A DNA stretch of 64,000 bases, taken from Nocardioides sp. Its GTDB lineage: Bacteria; Actinomycetota; Actinomycetes; Propionibacteriales; Nocardioidaceae. The notes beneath the pieces were generated by a model. The model was given only the letters and a program-made list of their open reading frames with translations, did no database searches and had not been told where the DNA came from. The stretch is from positions 1,364,001-1,428,000 of the forward strand of contig JBAOIH010000001.1 in assembly GCA_037045645.1 (NCBI GenBank), read 5' to 3'. Positions 33,628-41,774 of the stretch are shown piece by piece. Position 1 is the first letter of the stretch, and each line of letters begins with the position of its first letter. A program made the translations under genes and the position numbers.

Positions 33628-34800
33628 TCACTGCGGCTTCTGGCTCCCCACCACCCACATCGAGAAGAACTGCGAGCCCCCGCCGTACGCATGCCCAAGC
33701 GCCCGGCGTGCCCCGTCGACCTGGTGCTCACCGGCCTGCCCGCGCACCTGCAGCGCGGCCTCGGCGAAGCGCAACATTCCCGACGCGCCGATCGGGTTGG
33801 AGGACAGCACCCCGCCGCTCATGTTGACAGGCAGGTCCCCGCCGAGCGCCGTGACACCCCGCTCGGTCAACTGCCAACCCGTGCCCTCGTCGGCGAAGCC
33901 GACATTCTCCAACCACATCGGTTCGAACCAGGAGAAGGGCACATAGATCTCGGCGCAGTCGATCTGGCGCCGCGGGTCGCTGATCCCGGCCTGCTTGAAG
34001 ACCGCGGTCGCTGCCGCCTGTCCAGCCTGGGGGTTGACCTGGTCGCGCTCGGCTGCCGTCGTGGGCTCGCTGCGCATCGCGGTGCCGTGGATCCAGGCGG
34101 GCGCGTCGGCGGCGTCGGCGGTCCGCTCGTCGGCGATCACCAGTGCGCAGGCGCCGTCCGAAGACGGGCAGGTCTCGTCATAGCGGATCGGGTCCCACAA
34201 CATCTGACTCGCCAGCACCGACTCGACGGTGGTGTCGGGGTTCTTGAGGTGGGCGTACGGATTGCGCAGCGCGTTCTGCCGGTCCTTTGCCGCCACGATC
34301 GCGCCGATATGGGTCGGTGCACCGGAGCGGCGGATGTACGACCGGACGTGCGGCGCGAAGTAGCCGCCCGCTCCGGCGTGCACCGGCATCACGAACGGGA
34401 TCGGCACGCTCAGTGCCCACATCGCATTGGACTCGGACTGCTTCTCGAAGGCTACGGTCAGCACCCGGCGGTGTACGCCCGACTGCACCAGCGAGGCCGC
34501 CACGATCGCCGTCGACCCGCCCACCGAACCGGCGGTGTGCACGCGAATCAACGGCTTGCCGGCGGCACCCAGCGCCTCGGCCAGATAGAGCTCGGGCATC
34601 ATCACGCCCTCGAAGAGGTCGGGCGCCTTGCCCACCACGACCGCGTCGATGTCCGCGAAGCCGAGACCGGCGTCGGTGAGTGCTCGGTCGATCGCCTCGC
34701 GGCACAGGCCTGCCATCGAGACGTCCTCGCGCTTGGCGCGATGGTGTGTCTGGCCGATGCCGATCACGGCTGCCCGCTGCTTGCTCATGCCCAGACTCAT
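33628..34800 (-). CDS. ltp3: Thiolase-like steroid side-chain aldolase Ltp3
   Basis: The 390-residue SCP-x-type thiolase-fold protein contains AAVIGIGQTHHRAKREDVSM, VHTAGSVGGSTAIVAA and the ending GHAYGGGSQFFSMWVVG. It lacks a classic thiolase Cys-Ser-Ser nucleophile, in line with aldol-lyase function. In Rhodococcus Ltp3 and Ltp4 are needed to remove C24-branched phytosterol side chains, with DUF35 partners. Here ltp4 and a DUF35 gene precede it, matching Rv3521-Rv3523. The start is the ATG that overlaps the ltp4 stop by 4 bases; a frame seven codons longer is less likely. Confidence 0.85.
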   Translation of the reverse strand: MSLGMSKQRAAVIGIGQTHHRAKREDVSMAGLCREAIDRALTDAGLGFADIDAVVVGKAPDLFEGVMMPELYLAEALGAAGKPLIRVHTAGSVGGSTAIVAASLVQSGVHRRVLTVAFEKQSESNAMWALSVPIPFVMPVHAGAGGYFAPHVRSYIRRSGAPTHIGAIVAAKDRQNALRNPYAHLKNPDTTVESVLASQMLWDPIRYDETCPSSDGACALVIADERTADAADAPAWIHGTAMRSEPTTAAERDQVNPQAGQAAATAVFKQAGISDPRRQIDCAEIYVPFSWFEPMWLENVGFADEGTGWQLTERGVTALGGDLPVNMSGGVLSSNPIGASGMLRFAEAALQVRGQAGEHQVDGARRALGHAYGGGSQFFSMWVVGSQKPQ

Positions 34801-35849
34801 GATTGGGCTCCCATCACGCACAGGAGGTTTTGTTGCAACAACGGCCCGGAGGTCGCGTGCCCCAGGGTTCGGTTGGCCGCGCCCGACCAGATCCGTGCCG
34901 CCGCCTCACCGATCCGGTTGGCACCGCCACCGAACATCGGATTCCCGGCGAGCGCCCCGCCGCTGGGATTGACGCGTACGTCGTCGGCCAGCCCGAGTGC
35001 GTGCCGCAAGATCAACTCCTGGTGAGAGAACGGGGCGTGGAGTTCGGCGATTTCGATTCCGGCCAGATCAAGCCGCGCCGCCGCGTTGGTCGCACTGGCC
35101 GAGACGGTGAGATCGCGGTGCCCCAGGTGATGGGGGTCGATCGCATGAGCGAAACCCGTGATCCACGCGGGTTGTTCGCGCACCTCGCGTGCCCGGTCAC
35201 CCGCAGCCAGCACCAGCGCCGTGGCTCCGTCGGTGACCGGCGCGCAGTCGGGCTTGCGGAGCGGGTCGGCGTACACCTCGTGCGCCAGCACCTCCTCGGG
35301 CGTGATCGCCCCCTTGCGTACGGCGTGCTCGTTGCTCGCCGCGTCCGTCAGGGACCGCGCGACGACCTCGGCCATCGCGCGTTCGTCCCACAAGCCGGCA
35401 TCCAGCCCGAGCCGGCACTGCAGCGCCGCCAGGGACACGCTGTCCGGCCACAGCGGTGTCATCGTGTAGGGGTCCAGTTGCAGCGCGAGCGTACGGCGCA
35501 GCACCCCCGCGCTGGACTTGCCGAAGCCGTAGACGATCGCCGTGTCGACCTCGCCGGTCTGGATCTTGAGCCAGGCCTCGTACAAAGCCCACGCCGCGTC
35601 CATCTCGACATGGGACTCGTTGACGGGAGGGAGGACGCCGATCGAGTCGACGGCGCTGACGAAGGAGAACGAGCGCCCGGCCAGATAATCCGACGAGCCA
35701 CTGCACCAAAAGCCGACGTCGTCCTTGGTCCACCCGGTCTGTTCATAACACTCGGCGAGTACGGGCACGAGCAACTCCACGCACTGCGGGGAGCCGTCGA
35801 AGTTCTGTATCTGTCGGTGGGCGAAGCCCACGACTGCGGTGTCTCTCAT
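34797..35849 (-). CDS. ltp4: Thiolase-like steroid side-chain aldolase Ltp4
   Basis: The 350-residue protein begins RDTAVVGFAHRQIQNFDGSP and has the thiolase-fold segments GFWCSGSSDYLAGRSFSFV, VNESHVEMDAAWALYEAW, DGATALVLAAGD and NPSGGALAGNPMFGGGANR. With Ltp3 it would form the hetero-oligomeric retro-aldolase for branched sterol side chains, assisted by the upstream DUF35 protein. It lies 7 bases after the DUF35 stop and overlaps ltp3 by 4 bases. The assignment of Ltp4 over other SCP-x paralogues is by gene order. Confidence 0.83.
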   Translation of the reverse strand: MRDTAVVGFAHRQIQNFDGSPQCVELLVPVLAECYEQTGWTKDDVGFWCSGSSDYLAGRSFSFVSAVDSIGVLPPVNESHVEMDAAWALYEAWLKIQTGEVDTAIVYGFGKSSAGVLRRTLALQLDPYTMTPLWPDSVSLAALQCRLGLDAGLWDERAMAEVVARSLTDAASNEHAVRKGAITPEEVLAHEVYADPLRKPDCAPVTDGATALVLAAGDRAREVREQPAWITGFAHAIDPHHLGHRDLTVSASATNAAARLDLAGIEIAELHAPFSHQELILRHALGLADDVRVNPSGGALAGNPMFGGGANRIGEAAARIWSGAANRTLGHATSGPLLQQNLLCVMGAQS

Positions 35850-35856
35850 GATCGCC

Positions 35857-36894
35857 TCAGAGGTGCTTGCGGTAGGTGTCGTAGTCCGCGTCGGGTTCGC
35901 CGGTCGGCCGGAAGTACGCGATGTTCTCGATCGAGGTGGTCCACTCGTCCTCCGGGCGCCACACGGCTTCGACCCGCATCCCCATCCGCACCTCGTCGGC
36001 CGGGATCTCCTGGATCAGGTGCTGGATCGCGATGTCCGCGCCGTCGAGCAGGACGTACGCCGAGACGTACGGCGGCTGGATCCGTTGACCCAGGAACGGC
36101 ACGTTGACCACACAGAAGGTGGTGATGGTGCCGGTGCTCGGCAACTCGATCTCGCCCGCGGTCGGGACCCCGTCGACGGGGCACGCGCCGCGCGGGGGGA
36201 CGTAGACCTTGTCGCAGACCGGACAGCGCTGGGCGAGGATCCGCCCTTGGGCGAGGCCCGAGAAGAACGCGGACTCCTCCGGCGAGGCCGAATACACGTA
36301 GTCGAGGGACACCGGCGTGACGATCCCGGTGACCGGCTCGTCGCCGCCTTCCGGTGGTTGAGGAGGCCGCGCAGCGGCCGTCTCTGGTTCCCGTGCCGCA
36401 GCTTCCGGTGGTTGAGGAGGCCGCGCAGCGGCCGTCTCGAAACCACGTCCGGCCGCGCTCATAGGCTCGAAGCAGGCGATGTCGGTCATCGCGCCCACTC
36501 GTTCCTCGGACCAGCGCACGCGTACGCGCTGCCCCGTCGCGACCTCCGCGGCGGTCGCGACGTCCAGAGCATGCAGCATCGGGGCATCCGCCCCGTCGAG
36601 TTGCACCAGCACCCACGCGAACGGCCGGTCGAACGGCTGTCCTGCCACCGGCTCCGGCACCCAGGTCCACGAGGTGACGACGCCTTCGGGTCCGACCTCG
36701 ACGAACTCGCTGATCGGCTCGTGGTTCGCCGGGTCGAACTCAGGTGGAGGCACCAGCGTGCGTCCCTCGGACGTACGACCCGCCAACACCACGCCGTCGC
36801 GCAGTCCCGAGAAGAACCGACCCAGGACCGGTCCTGTCGAGCGGGTGTAGTCGAACGACACGGTCACGGGCTTGGACAGTGTGCGTGGAGCCAT
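35857..36894 (-). CDS. Double DUF35 (OB-fold) protein, Rv3521-like, with repeat-coded linker
   Basis: The 345-residue protein has two DUF35 units. The first (FDYTRSTGPVLGRFFSGLRD) has the OB fold but lacks the zinc Cys pairs. The second has the rubredoxin-like zinc site in AQRCPVCDKVYVPPRGACPV followed by an OB fold. DUF35 proteins help thiolases such as Ltp2 act as aldolases, and this one precedes ltp4-ltp3. The linker, residues about 150-185 (FETAAARPPQPPEAAAREPE), is coded by two palindromic elements and explains the length excess over the 303-residue homologue. The ATG is 6 bases after TAGTTT at a KstR box. Confidence 0.85.
   Translation of the reverse strand: MAPRTLSKPVTVSFDYTRSTGPVLGRFFSGLRDGVVLAGRTSEGRTLVPPPEFDPANHEPISEFVEVGPEGVVTSWTWVPEPVAGQPFDRPFAWVLVQLDGADAPMLHALDVATAAEVATGQRVRVRWSEERVGAMTDIACFEPMSAAGRGFETAAARPPQPPEAAAREPETAAARPPQPPEGGDEPVTGIVTPVSLDYVYSASPEESAFFSGLAQGRILAQRCPVCDKVYVPPRGACPVDGVPTAGEIELPSTGTITTFCVVNVPFLGQRIQPPYVSAYVLLDGADIAIQHLIQEIPADEVRMGMRVEAVWRPEDEWTTSIENIAYFRPTGEPDADYDTYRKHL
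36356..36384. repeat. Palindromic element, truncated copy in the DUF35 gene
   Basis: The copy reads GGTTGAGGAGGCCGCGCAGC and then GGCCGTCTC, after which the consensus end is replaced by TGGTTCC. It lies 54 bases before the complete copy and in the same orientation. Confidence 0.85.
36410..36444. repeat. Palindromic element, complete copy in the DUF35 gene
   Basis: This 35-base palindrome is read on the minus strand as FETAAARPPQPP, a different frame from the one used in fadD3, kstR2 and kshA. Both reading directions of the element are therefore free of stops in the frames used. Confidence 0.92.
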
Positions 36895-36903
36895 TGGTCG
36901 AAA

Positions 36904-36919
36904 CTAGAACATGTTCTAG
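36904..36919. promoter_or_regulatory. KstR-type box between DUF35 and LLM genes
   Basis: CTAGAACATGTTCTAG is a perfect 16-base palindrome fitting the KstR consensus. It lies 10 bases from the DUF35 start and overlaps that gene's -10 hexamer (36901-36906). The LLM gene start is 34 bases away on the other side, with CAGGCT at 36940-36945 as its likely -10. Confidence 0.9.
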
Positions 36920-36952
36920 AACTCGGCAAGGGAACCTGGCAGGCTGTGAGCC

Positions 36953-37999
36953 ATGAAGCTCGGTCTGCAACTGGGGTACTGGGGCGCACAGCCCCCGCAA
37001 GGGGTCGCCGAACTCGTGGCGGCCGCGGAGGCAGCCGGCTTCGATGCCGTCTTCACTGCCGAGGCGTGGGGGTCGGATGCCTTCACGCCACTGGCCTGGT
37101 GGGGACGCGACACCGAGCGGATCAGACTCGGCACCTCGATCGTGCAGATGTCGGGACGCTCGCCGACGTCGATCGCTATGCACGTACTCACGCTCGACCA
37201 CCTCAGCGGCGGCCGCGTGATCCTCGGCATGGGCGTGAGCGGGCCGCAGGTCGTCGAGGGGTGGTACGGCGCCCCGTTCGGCAAGCCGCTCGCGCGCACG
37301 CGCGAGGTGGTCGACATCATCCGTCAGGTGCTGCGACGGGAAGGCCCGGTCACCAACGACGGCCCGCACTACCCGTTGCCGTACGCCAGTGAGGGCAGCA
37401 CCGGTCTGGGCAAGCCGCTCAAGCCGATCGTGCATCCACTGCGCGCCGACGTGCCGATCTGGCTGGGCGCGGAAGGTCCCAAGAACGTCGCGCAGACCGC
37501 CGAGATCGCCGACGGGTGGATCCCGATCTTCTATACGCCCAAGTCCGCGGCCATGTATCAACCGTGGCTCGACGAAGGCTTCGCCCGCCCCGGTGCGCGG
37601 CACACCCGCGACACTTTCGAGATCGCCGCGACCTGCCACCTGCAGATCACCAGCGGCCCGGAGGAGACCCAGGCGGTCGTCGATGCGATCAAGCCGATCG
37701 TCGCGCTCTATATGGGCGGGATGGGCGCCAAGGACGCCAACTTCCACAAGAACGTCTTCGACCGGATGGGCCTGGCCGACCTGACCGAGGAGGTGCAGCG
37801 GCTCTATCTGAGCGGCGCCAAGGATCAAGCCACCGCCCTGATTCCCGACGATCTGGTCCACGACATGCACATCATCGGCACGCAGGACGAGGTGCCTACG
37901 AAGATCGCTGCCTGGGAGGCCACCGGCGTCACCACGCTGCTGCTGTCGTGCCGTACGCCCGAAGAGGTCCGTCGCGTCGCCGAGGTGGTCGGCTCGTGA
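36953..37999 (+). CDS. LLM-class F420-dependent oxidoreductase, Rv3520c-like
   Basis: The 348-residue TIM-barrel protein reads MKLGLQLGYWGAQPPQGVAE, DAVFTAEAWGSDAFTPLAWW, IRLGTSIVQMSGRSP and VILGMGVSGPQVVEGWYG, all typical of luciferase-like enzymes that use F420 or FMN. The mycobacterial Rv3520c has the same place beside the DUF35/ltp genes and belongs to the KstR regulon, but its reaction is unknown. The ATG is 7 bases after CAGGCT, again pointing to a leaderless transcript. It overlaps the following fadD by 4 bases. Confidence 0.85.
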   Translation: MKLGLQLGYWGAQPPQGVAELVAAAEAAGFDAVFTAEAWGSDAFTPLAWWGRDTERIRLGTSIVQMSGRSPTSIAMHVLTLDHLSGGRVILGMGVSGPQVVEGWYGAPFGKPLARTREVVDIIRQVLRREGPVTNDGPHYPLPYASEGSTGLGKPLKPIVHPLRADVPIWLGAEGPKNVAQTAEIADGWIPIFYTPKSAAMYQPWLDEGFARPGARHTRDTFEIAATCHLQITSGPEETQAVVDAIKPIVALYMGGMGAKDANFHKNVFDRMGLADLTEEVQRLYLSGAKDQATALIPDDLVHDMHIIGTQDEVPTKIAAWEATGVTTLLLSCRTPEEVRRVAEVVGS

Positions 38000-39570
38000 A
38001 CGATCTGCACGCAGGCACCCACAACGGACAACTGATGGTCGCGGCGTTGAAGCGACAACGCCACGAGCCGGTCGTGTCGTTGGGCGAGGTGACGCTGACC
38101 GGCGCCGAGGTGGCCGACGAGATGAGTCGCTACATCCAGGCCTTCGAGGCTCTCGGCGCAGGTGCGGACTCACCCGCCGCGCTGCTCGCACTCAACCGTC
38201 CCGAGGTGCTGTTCATCCTCGGTGCCGGGCAGACCCAGGGCTACCGGCGCACGAGTCTGCATCCCCTCGGCTCGGCGGACGACCACGCGTACGTCCTGAG
38301 CGATGCCGGCATCGAGACCCTGGTGGTGGATCCGGTCTTCGCCGAGCGCGCGGTCGCGCTGTTGGAGAAGGTCGACGGGCTACGACAGATCCTCACGATC
38401 GGTCCCGTTCCCCAGCCGGTGACTCAGGCCTGCGAGCGGCTGGGCCGTCAGGCTCACGACCTCGTCGAGGCCGCGAATTCGTACGACGCGCGCCCGTTGA
38501 CCGCGGCTGTGCTCGCCGACGACCACGTCGTGTCGATCACCTACACCGGCGGCACCACCGGACGCCCGAAAGGAGTCCTCGGCACCGCGCGCCAGATGGC
38601 GACGATGACCCAGATCCAACTCGCCGAATGGGAGTGGCCCGACCGTCCGCGCTTCCTGCTCTGTACGCCGCTGAGCCATGCCGGTGCCGCGTTCTTCGTG
38701 CCGACCATCGTCAAGGGTGGCAGCCTGCTGGTCCTGCCCAAGTTCGACCCGGCCGAGGTGCTGCGCACGATCGAGGAGCAGCACATCACCGCCACGATGC
38801 TGGTGCCATCGATGCTTTATGCCCTGCTCGACCACCCGGATTCGCGCACCCGCGACCTGAGCAGCCTGGAGACGGTCTACTACGGAGCCGCGGCGATCAA
38901 CCCGACCCGCTTGCAGGAGGGGATCGACCGGTTCGGACCGATCTTCGCGCAGTACTTCGGCCAGTCCGAGGCCCCGATGGTGATCACCTACCTCGGTCGC
39001 CACGAGCACGACTCGGCTCGCCTGACGTCGTGCGGGCGGCCCTCCGCGTTCTTGCGTACGGCCCTGCTCGACGAGTCCGGCTCGGTCGTGTCGCCGGGGG
39101 AGCCGGGGGAGATCTGCGTAGCCGGACCACTCGTGGCCGCGGGCTATCGCGAGCGACCCGAGGAGACCGCCGAGACCTTCCGCGACGGGTGGTTGCACAC
39201 CGGCGATGTTGCGCGTGAGGACGACGAGGGCTTCTGGCACATCGTCGACCGGACCAAGGACATGATCGTCACGGGCGGTTTCAACGTCTTTCCTCGTGAG
39301 GTCGAGGACGTGATCGCCGCTGACCCGGCAGTGGCCCAGGTGGCGGTGATCGGGACTCCCGACGAGAAGTGGGGCGAGGCCGTGACCGCACTGGTCGTCC
39401 TGCGTGACGGCGAGGTGCTGGACCAGACGGTGGTCGAGCGGATCACTGCGCGCGTCAAGGAGGCCAAGGGCAGCGTCCAGGCGCCCAAGCAGGTGCTGGC
39501 GATCGATGCGATCCCGTTGACCGGACTCGGCAAGCCGGACAAGAAGGCGCTGCGCGCGGCGTACGCCTGA
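37996..39570 (+). CDS. Acyl-CoA synthetase of the FadD family in the KstR-type cluster
   Basis: The 524-residue AMP-forming ligase has ITYTGGTTGRPKGVLGTARQ, the adenine motif YFGQSEAPMV, GWLHTGDVAREDDEGFWHIV and the catalytic lysine region PLTGLGKPDKKALRAAYA. It is coupled to the LLM gene by a GTGA overlap and so shares its KstR box. In sequence style it is nearer to FadD8-like ligases than to FadD17 or FadD19. Its sterol-derived substrate is unknown; a third side-chain or ring ligase is the simplest inference. Confidence 0.82.
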   Translation: MNDLHAGTHNGQLMVAALKRQRHEPVVSLGEVTLTGAEVADEMSRYIQAFEALGAGADSPAALLALNRPEVLFILGAGQTQGYRRTSLHPLGSADDHAYVLSDAGIETLVVDPVFAERAVALLEKVDGLRQILTIGPVPQPVTQACERLGRQAHDLVEAANSYDARPLTAAVLADDHVVSITYTGGTTGRPKGVLGTARQMATMTQIQLAEWEWPDRPRFLLCTPLSHAGAAFFVPTIVKGGSLLVLPKFDPAEVLRTIEEQHITATMLVPSMLYALLDHPDSRTRDLSSLETVYYGAAAINPTRLQEGIDRFGPIFAQYFGQSEAPMVITYLGRHEHDSARLTSCGRPSAFLRTALLDESGSVVSPGEPGEICVAGPLVAAGYRERPEETAETFRDGWLHTGDVAREDDEGFWHIVDRTKDMIVTGGFNVFPREVEDVIAADPAVAQVAVIGTPDEKWGEAVTALVVLRDGEVLDQTVVERITARVKEAKGSVQAPKQVLAIDAIPLTGLGKPDKKALRAAYA

Positions 39571-39580
39571 GTGCCCGGCG

Positions 39581-40195
39581 TCAGTAGCCGGTGCTCGGAG
39601 CCTGTCGTGCCGCCGGATCACGCAGTTCGAAGAACTGGGCTGGACGGAAACTGAACAGCGAGGCCACGATGTTGGAGGGAAAGGTCGCGCACCGGGTGTT
39701 GTACGCGCGCACGTTGCCGTTGTAGAAGCGCCGGGCCGCCGCGATCCGGTCCTCGGTGACGGTGAGTTCGCGCTGCAGTTGCAAGAAGTTCGCCGACGCT
39801 TTGAGGTCGGGGTACGCCTCGGCGCGTACGAACACCTCCTGTACGGCCCCGCCCAGCGACTCCTCGTACGACTGCCGGTTCCCTGGTGGTTCGCTGCGGT
39901 GCGCCGTGGCAGCTTCACGGGCAAGTGTGAGTCGTTCCAACACCTCGTGCTCGTGGGCGGCGTACCCCTGCACGGTGCGCACCAGGTTGGGGATCAGGTC
40001 ATGGCGGCGGGTGAGTTCGACGTCGGTCTGCCCCCAGGACTCCGACACCAAGGTGCGCTGACGCACGAAACGGTTATAGCTGGTCATCACCAACAGCGCC
40101 GGGATCAGCAGCAGCACAAAAGGCAGACACAACACCCCGATGATGCCGAACTCGGCACCGCCGATTCCGAAGACAAGAGCGTCCACGTCATTCAC
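39581..40195 (-). CDS. LemA family membrane protein
   Basis: The 204-residue protein has one N-terminal helix (IIGVLCLPFVLLLIPALLVM) and then the LemA core YNRFVRQRTLVSESWGQTDV, RRHDLIPNLVRTVQGYAAHE and EVFVRAEAYPDLKASANF. LemA proteins are membrane-anchored helical bundles of poorly known function. It overlaps the upstream DUF3137-like gene by 8 bases. The pair has no known part in sterol metabolism and looks inserted between fadD and echA19. Confidence 0.88.
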   Translation of the reverse strand: MNDVDALVFGIGGAEFGIIGVLCLPFVLLLIPALLVMTSYNRFVRQRTLVSESWGQTDVELTRRHDLIPNLVRTVQGYAAHEHEVLERLTLAREAATAHRSEPPGNRQSYEESLGGAVQEVFVRAEAYPDLKASANFLQLQRELTVTEDRIAAARRFYNGNVRAYNTRCATFPSNIVASLFSFRPAQFFELRDPAARQAPSTGY

Positions 40196-40904
40196 CCTTC
40201 AAGTTGCGCCACACGTGCTCCGGCACCCGATCGATGATCGCATCGAGCATCGCCAACCGGGCGGTGATCTCGGGAATCTCCGACGCTCCGGGACGCGACG
40301 ACATGATCGACGGGCCGTCGAAGCAGAACGCGAAATGCGGCTCTTGCATCAGCAGTTCCATCATCTGCGGATGCAGCAGGTCGCTGGCGAAGCGTCGGCT
40401 GTCCGAGGTGACGGTGAACATCCGGTTGAAGTCCTCGGACTCCAACTCGATATCGGTATTGGTCAGCCGCCCGATGAAGCGGCCGAAGAACCCCTCGGGC
40501 GTCACCGAGAGCGGCGGGAAGTTGGCGCCGGTGTTGAGGACCACCACGCCGTACGGGTGCGCCACCTCGCTGCTGCGGGAATTTCCGTCGGAGTCTGTCG
40601 AATGCTCGGTCGTGTAATACAGGTAGTCCATCGCGACGAAGCCACGGCCTTCGAACTGACCGGCGATGATGTTGTGTGCCTGGCGGTTGTGGCCCTGTTG
40701 GAATGGCGCCACGTTGAAACGCTCGCTCCAGGCGTCGTCGCGTTGGACGTACGTCCACCCGCGCGCCTGGGCGAGCCCCGCGATGGACTGGCGGCGTTGC
40801 TCGGCGAGTTTGTTGTTGCGGATCACCAAGAAGATGATCACGACGAGCCCGACGACGAAGAGCAGGCACGGCAGCAACATCCCGGCGCCCATGATCATTT
40901 CCAC
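40188..40904 (-). CDS. DUF3137-like membrane protein paired with LemA
   Basis: The 238-residue protein has an N-terminal transmembrane helix (GMLLPCLLFVVGLVVIIFLV) and a soluble region with AHNIIAGQFEGRGFVAMDYL and ELESEDFNRMFTVTSDSRRF. The latter is characteristic of DUF3137-like proteins that often accompany LemA genes. Function is unknown. ATG at 40904 starts MEMIMGAG; a second ATG lies three codons on. The coupling to LemA suggests that they act together at the membrane. Confidence 0.72.
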   Translation of the reverse strand: MEMIMGAGMLLPCLLFVVGLVVIIFLVIRNNKLAEQRRQSIAGLAQARGWTYVQRDDAWSERFNVAPFQQGHNRQAHNIIAGQFEGRGFVAMDYLYYTTEHSTDSDGNSRSSEVAHPYGVVVLNTGANFPPLSVTPEGFFGRFIGRLTNTDIELESEDFNRMFTVTSDSRRFASDLLHPQMMELLMQEPHFAFCFDGPSIMSSRPGASEIPEITARLAMLDAIIDRVPEHVWRNLKGE

Positions 40905-40935
40905 GGGCGTGAGTGTAGAAGTCAGGACCCAGCAG

Positions 40936-41727
40936 TCAGGACCCGGTGAACTCCGGGCGTCGCTTCTCGACGAACGCGCGTGGGCCTTCCTTCGCGTCGG
41001 CGCTGGCGAAAACGGCTGCCCCTACGCGGGCATCCTCGGCCCAGCAGTCGTTCTCGTGCTTGCCTTCGCTGTCGCGGATCGTCTGGAGCACTGACCTCAC
41101 TGCGAGAGGTCCGTTGGCGGCGATCAGCTCTGCGAGCTCGTGCGCCTTGGCCAATGCCTGGCCGTCGGGGACGACGTGGCCGATCAGGCCGACCTCCTTT
41201 GCTTCGGGTGCCTTGATGTGGCGCCCGGTCAACAAGAGATCGGCGGCGACGGTGGCCGGGATCTGACGGGGCAGGCGTACGGCCGACCCCCCGAGCGGAT
41301 AGAGCCCCCAGCGGACCTCGGAGACCCCGAACCGTGCAGATTCGCCCGCGACCCTGATGTCGGTGGCCTGCAGGATCTCGGTGCCGCCCGCGATCGCCGG
41401 GCCCTCGACAGCCGCGATCAGGGGCTTGGTCAACCGAAAACCCTTCAGCAGCGACTTGATCACGCTCGGGTCGAACTCGCCGGACTCGAAGGAGTCGCTG
41501 GGTGCCTTCGCGCTCATGGCCGAGAGGTCGGCGCCGGCGCAGAAAGACCCTCCGGCGCCGGTGAGGATGCACACGCGTACGTCGTCGTCCTCGTTGACCC
41601 GGTCCCAGGCCTGGCTCATGATGGCGAGCATCTCGCCCGAGAGTGCGTTGCGCTTCTCAGGGCGGTTCATGGTGACGACGAGCGTGTGTTCGTGCAGCTC
41701 GACGAGGGCGTGCGGAGCGTCCGACAT
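40936..41727 (-). CDS. echA19: Steroid enoyl-CoA hydratase EchA19
   Basis: EchA19 hydrates the side-chain enoyl-CoA of cholesterol. The 263-residue crotonase protein, the same length as in M. tuberculosis, shows the oxyanion loops GAGGSFCAGADLSAMSA and VEGPAIAGGTEILQATDIRV with the active-site acid region EVRWGLYPLGGSAVRLPRQI. It is divergent from fadD19 over a KstR box, as Rv3516 and Rv3515c are adjacent in mycobacteria. TACGGT lies 7 bases before the ATG, so the mRNA is probably leaderless. Confidence 0.9.
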   Translation of the reverse strand: MSDAPHALVELHEHTLVVTMNRPEKRNALSGEMLAIMSQAWDRVNEDDDVRVCILTGAGGSFCAGADLSAMSAKAPSDSFESGEFDPSVIKSLLKGFRLTKPLIAAVEGPAIAGGTEILQATDIRVAGESARFGVSEVRWGLYPLGGSAVRLPRQIPATVAADLLLTGRHIKAPEAKEVGLIGHVVPDGQALAKAHELAELIAANGPLAVRSVLQTIRDSEGKHENDCWAEDARVGAAVFASADAKEGPRAFVEKRRPEFTGS

Positions 41728-41748
41728 GAGGGAAACCGTAGCGAGAAA

Positions 41749-41764
41749 ATAGAACGTGTTCTAG
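41749..41764. promoter_or_regulatory. KstR-type box between echA19 and fadD19
   Basis: ATAGAACGTGTTCTAG matches TnnAACnnGTTnnA. The -10 of fadD19 (TAGTCT, 41762-41767) overlaps its right end, and the -10 of echA19 (41735-41740, minus strand) lies 8 bases to the left, so one bound dimer could block both promoters. Confidence 0.88.
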
Positions 41765-41774
41765 TCTTCCGCCC

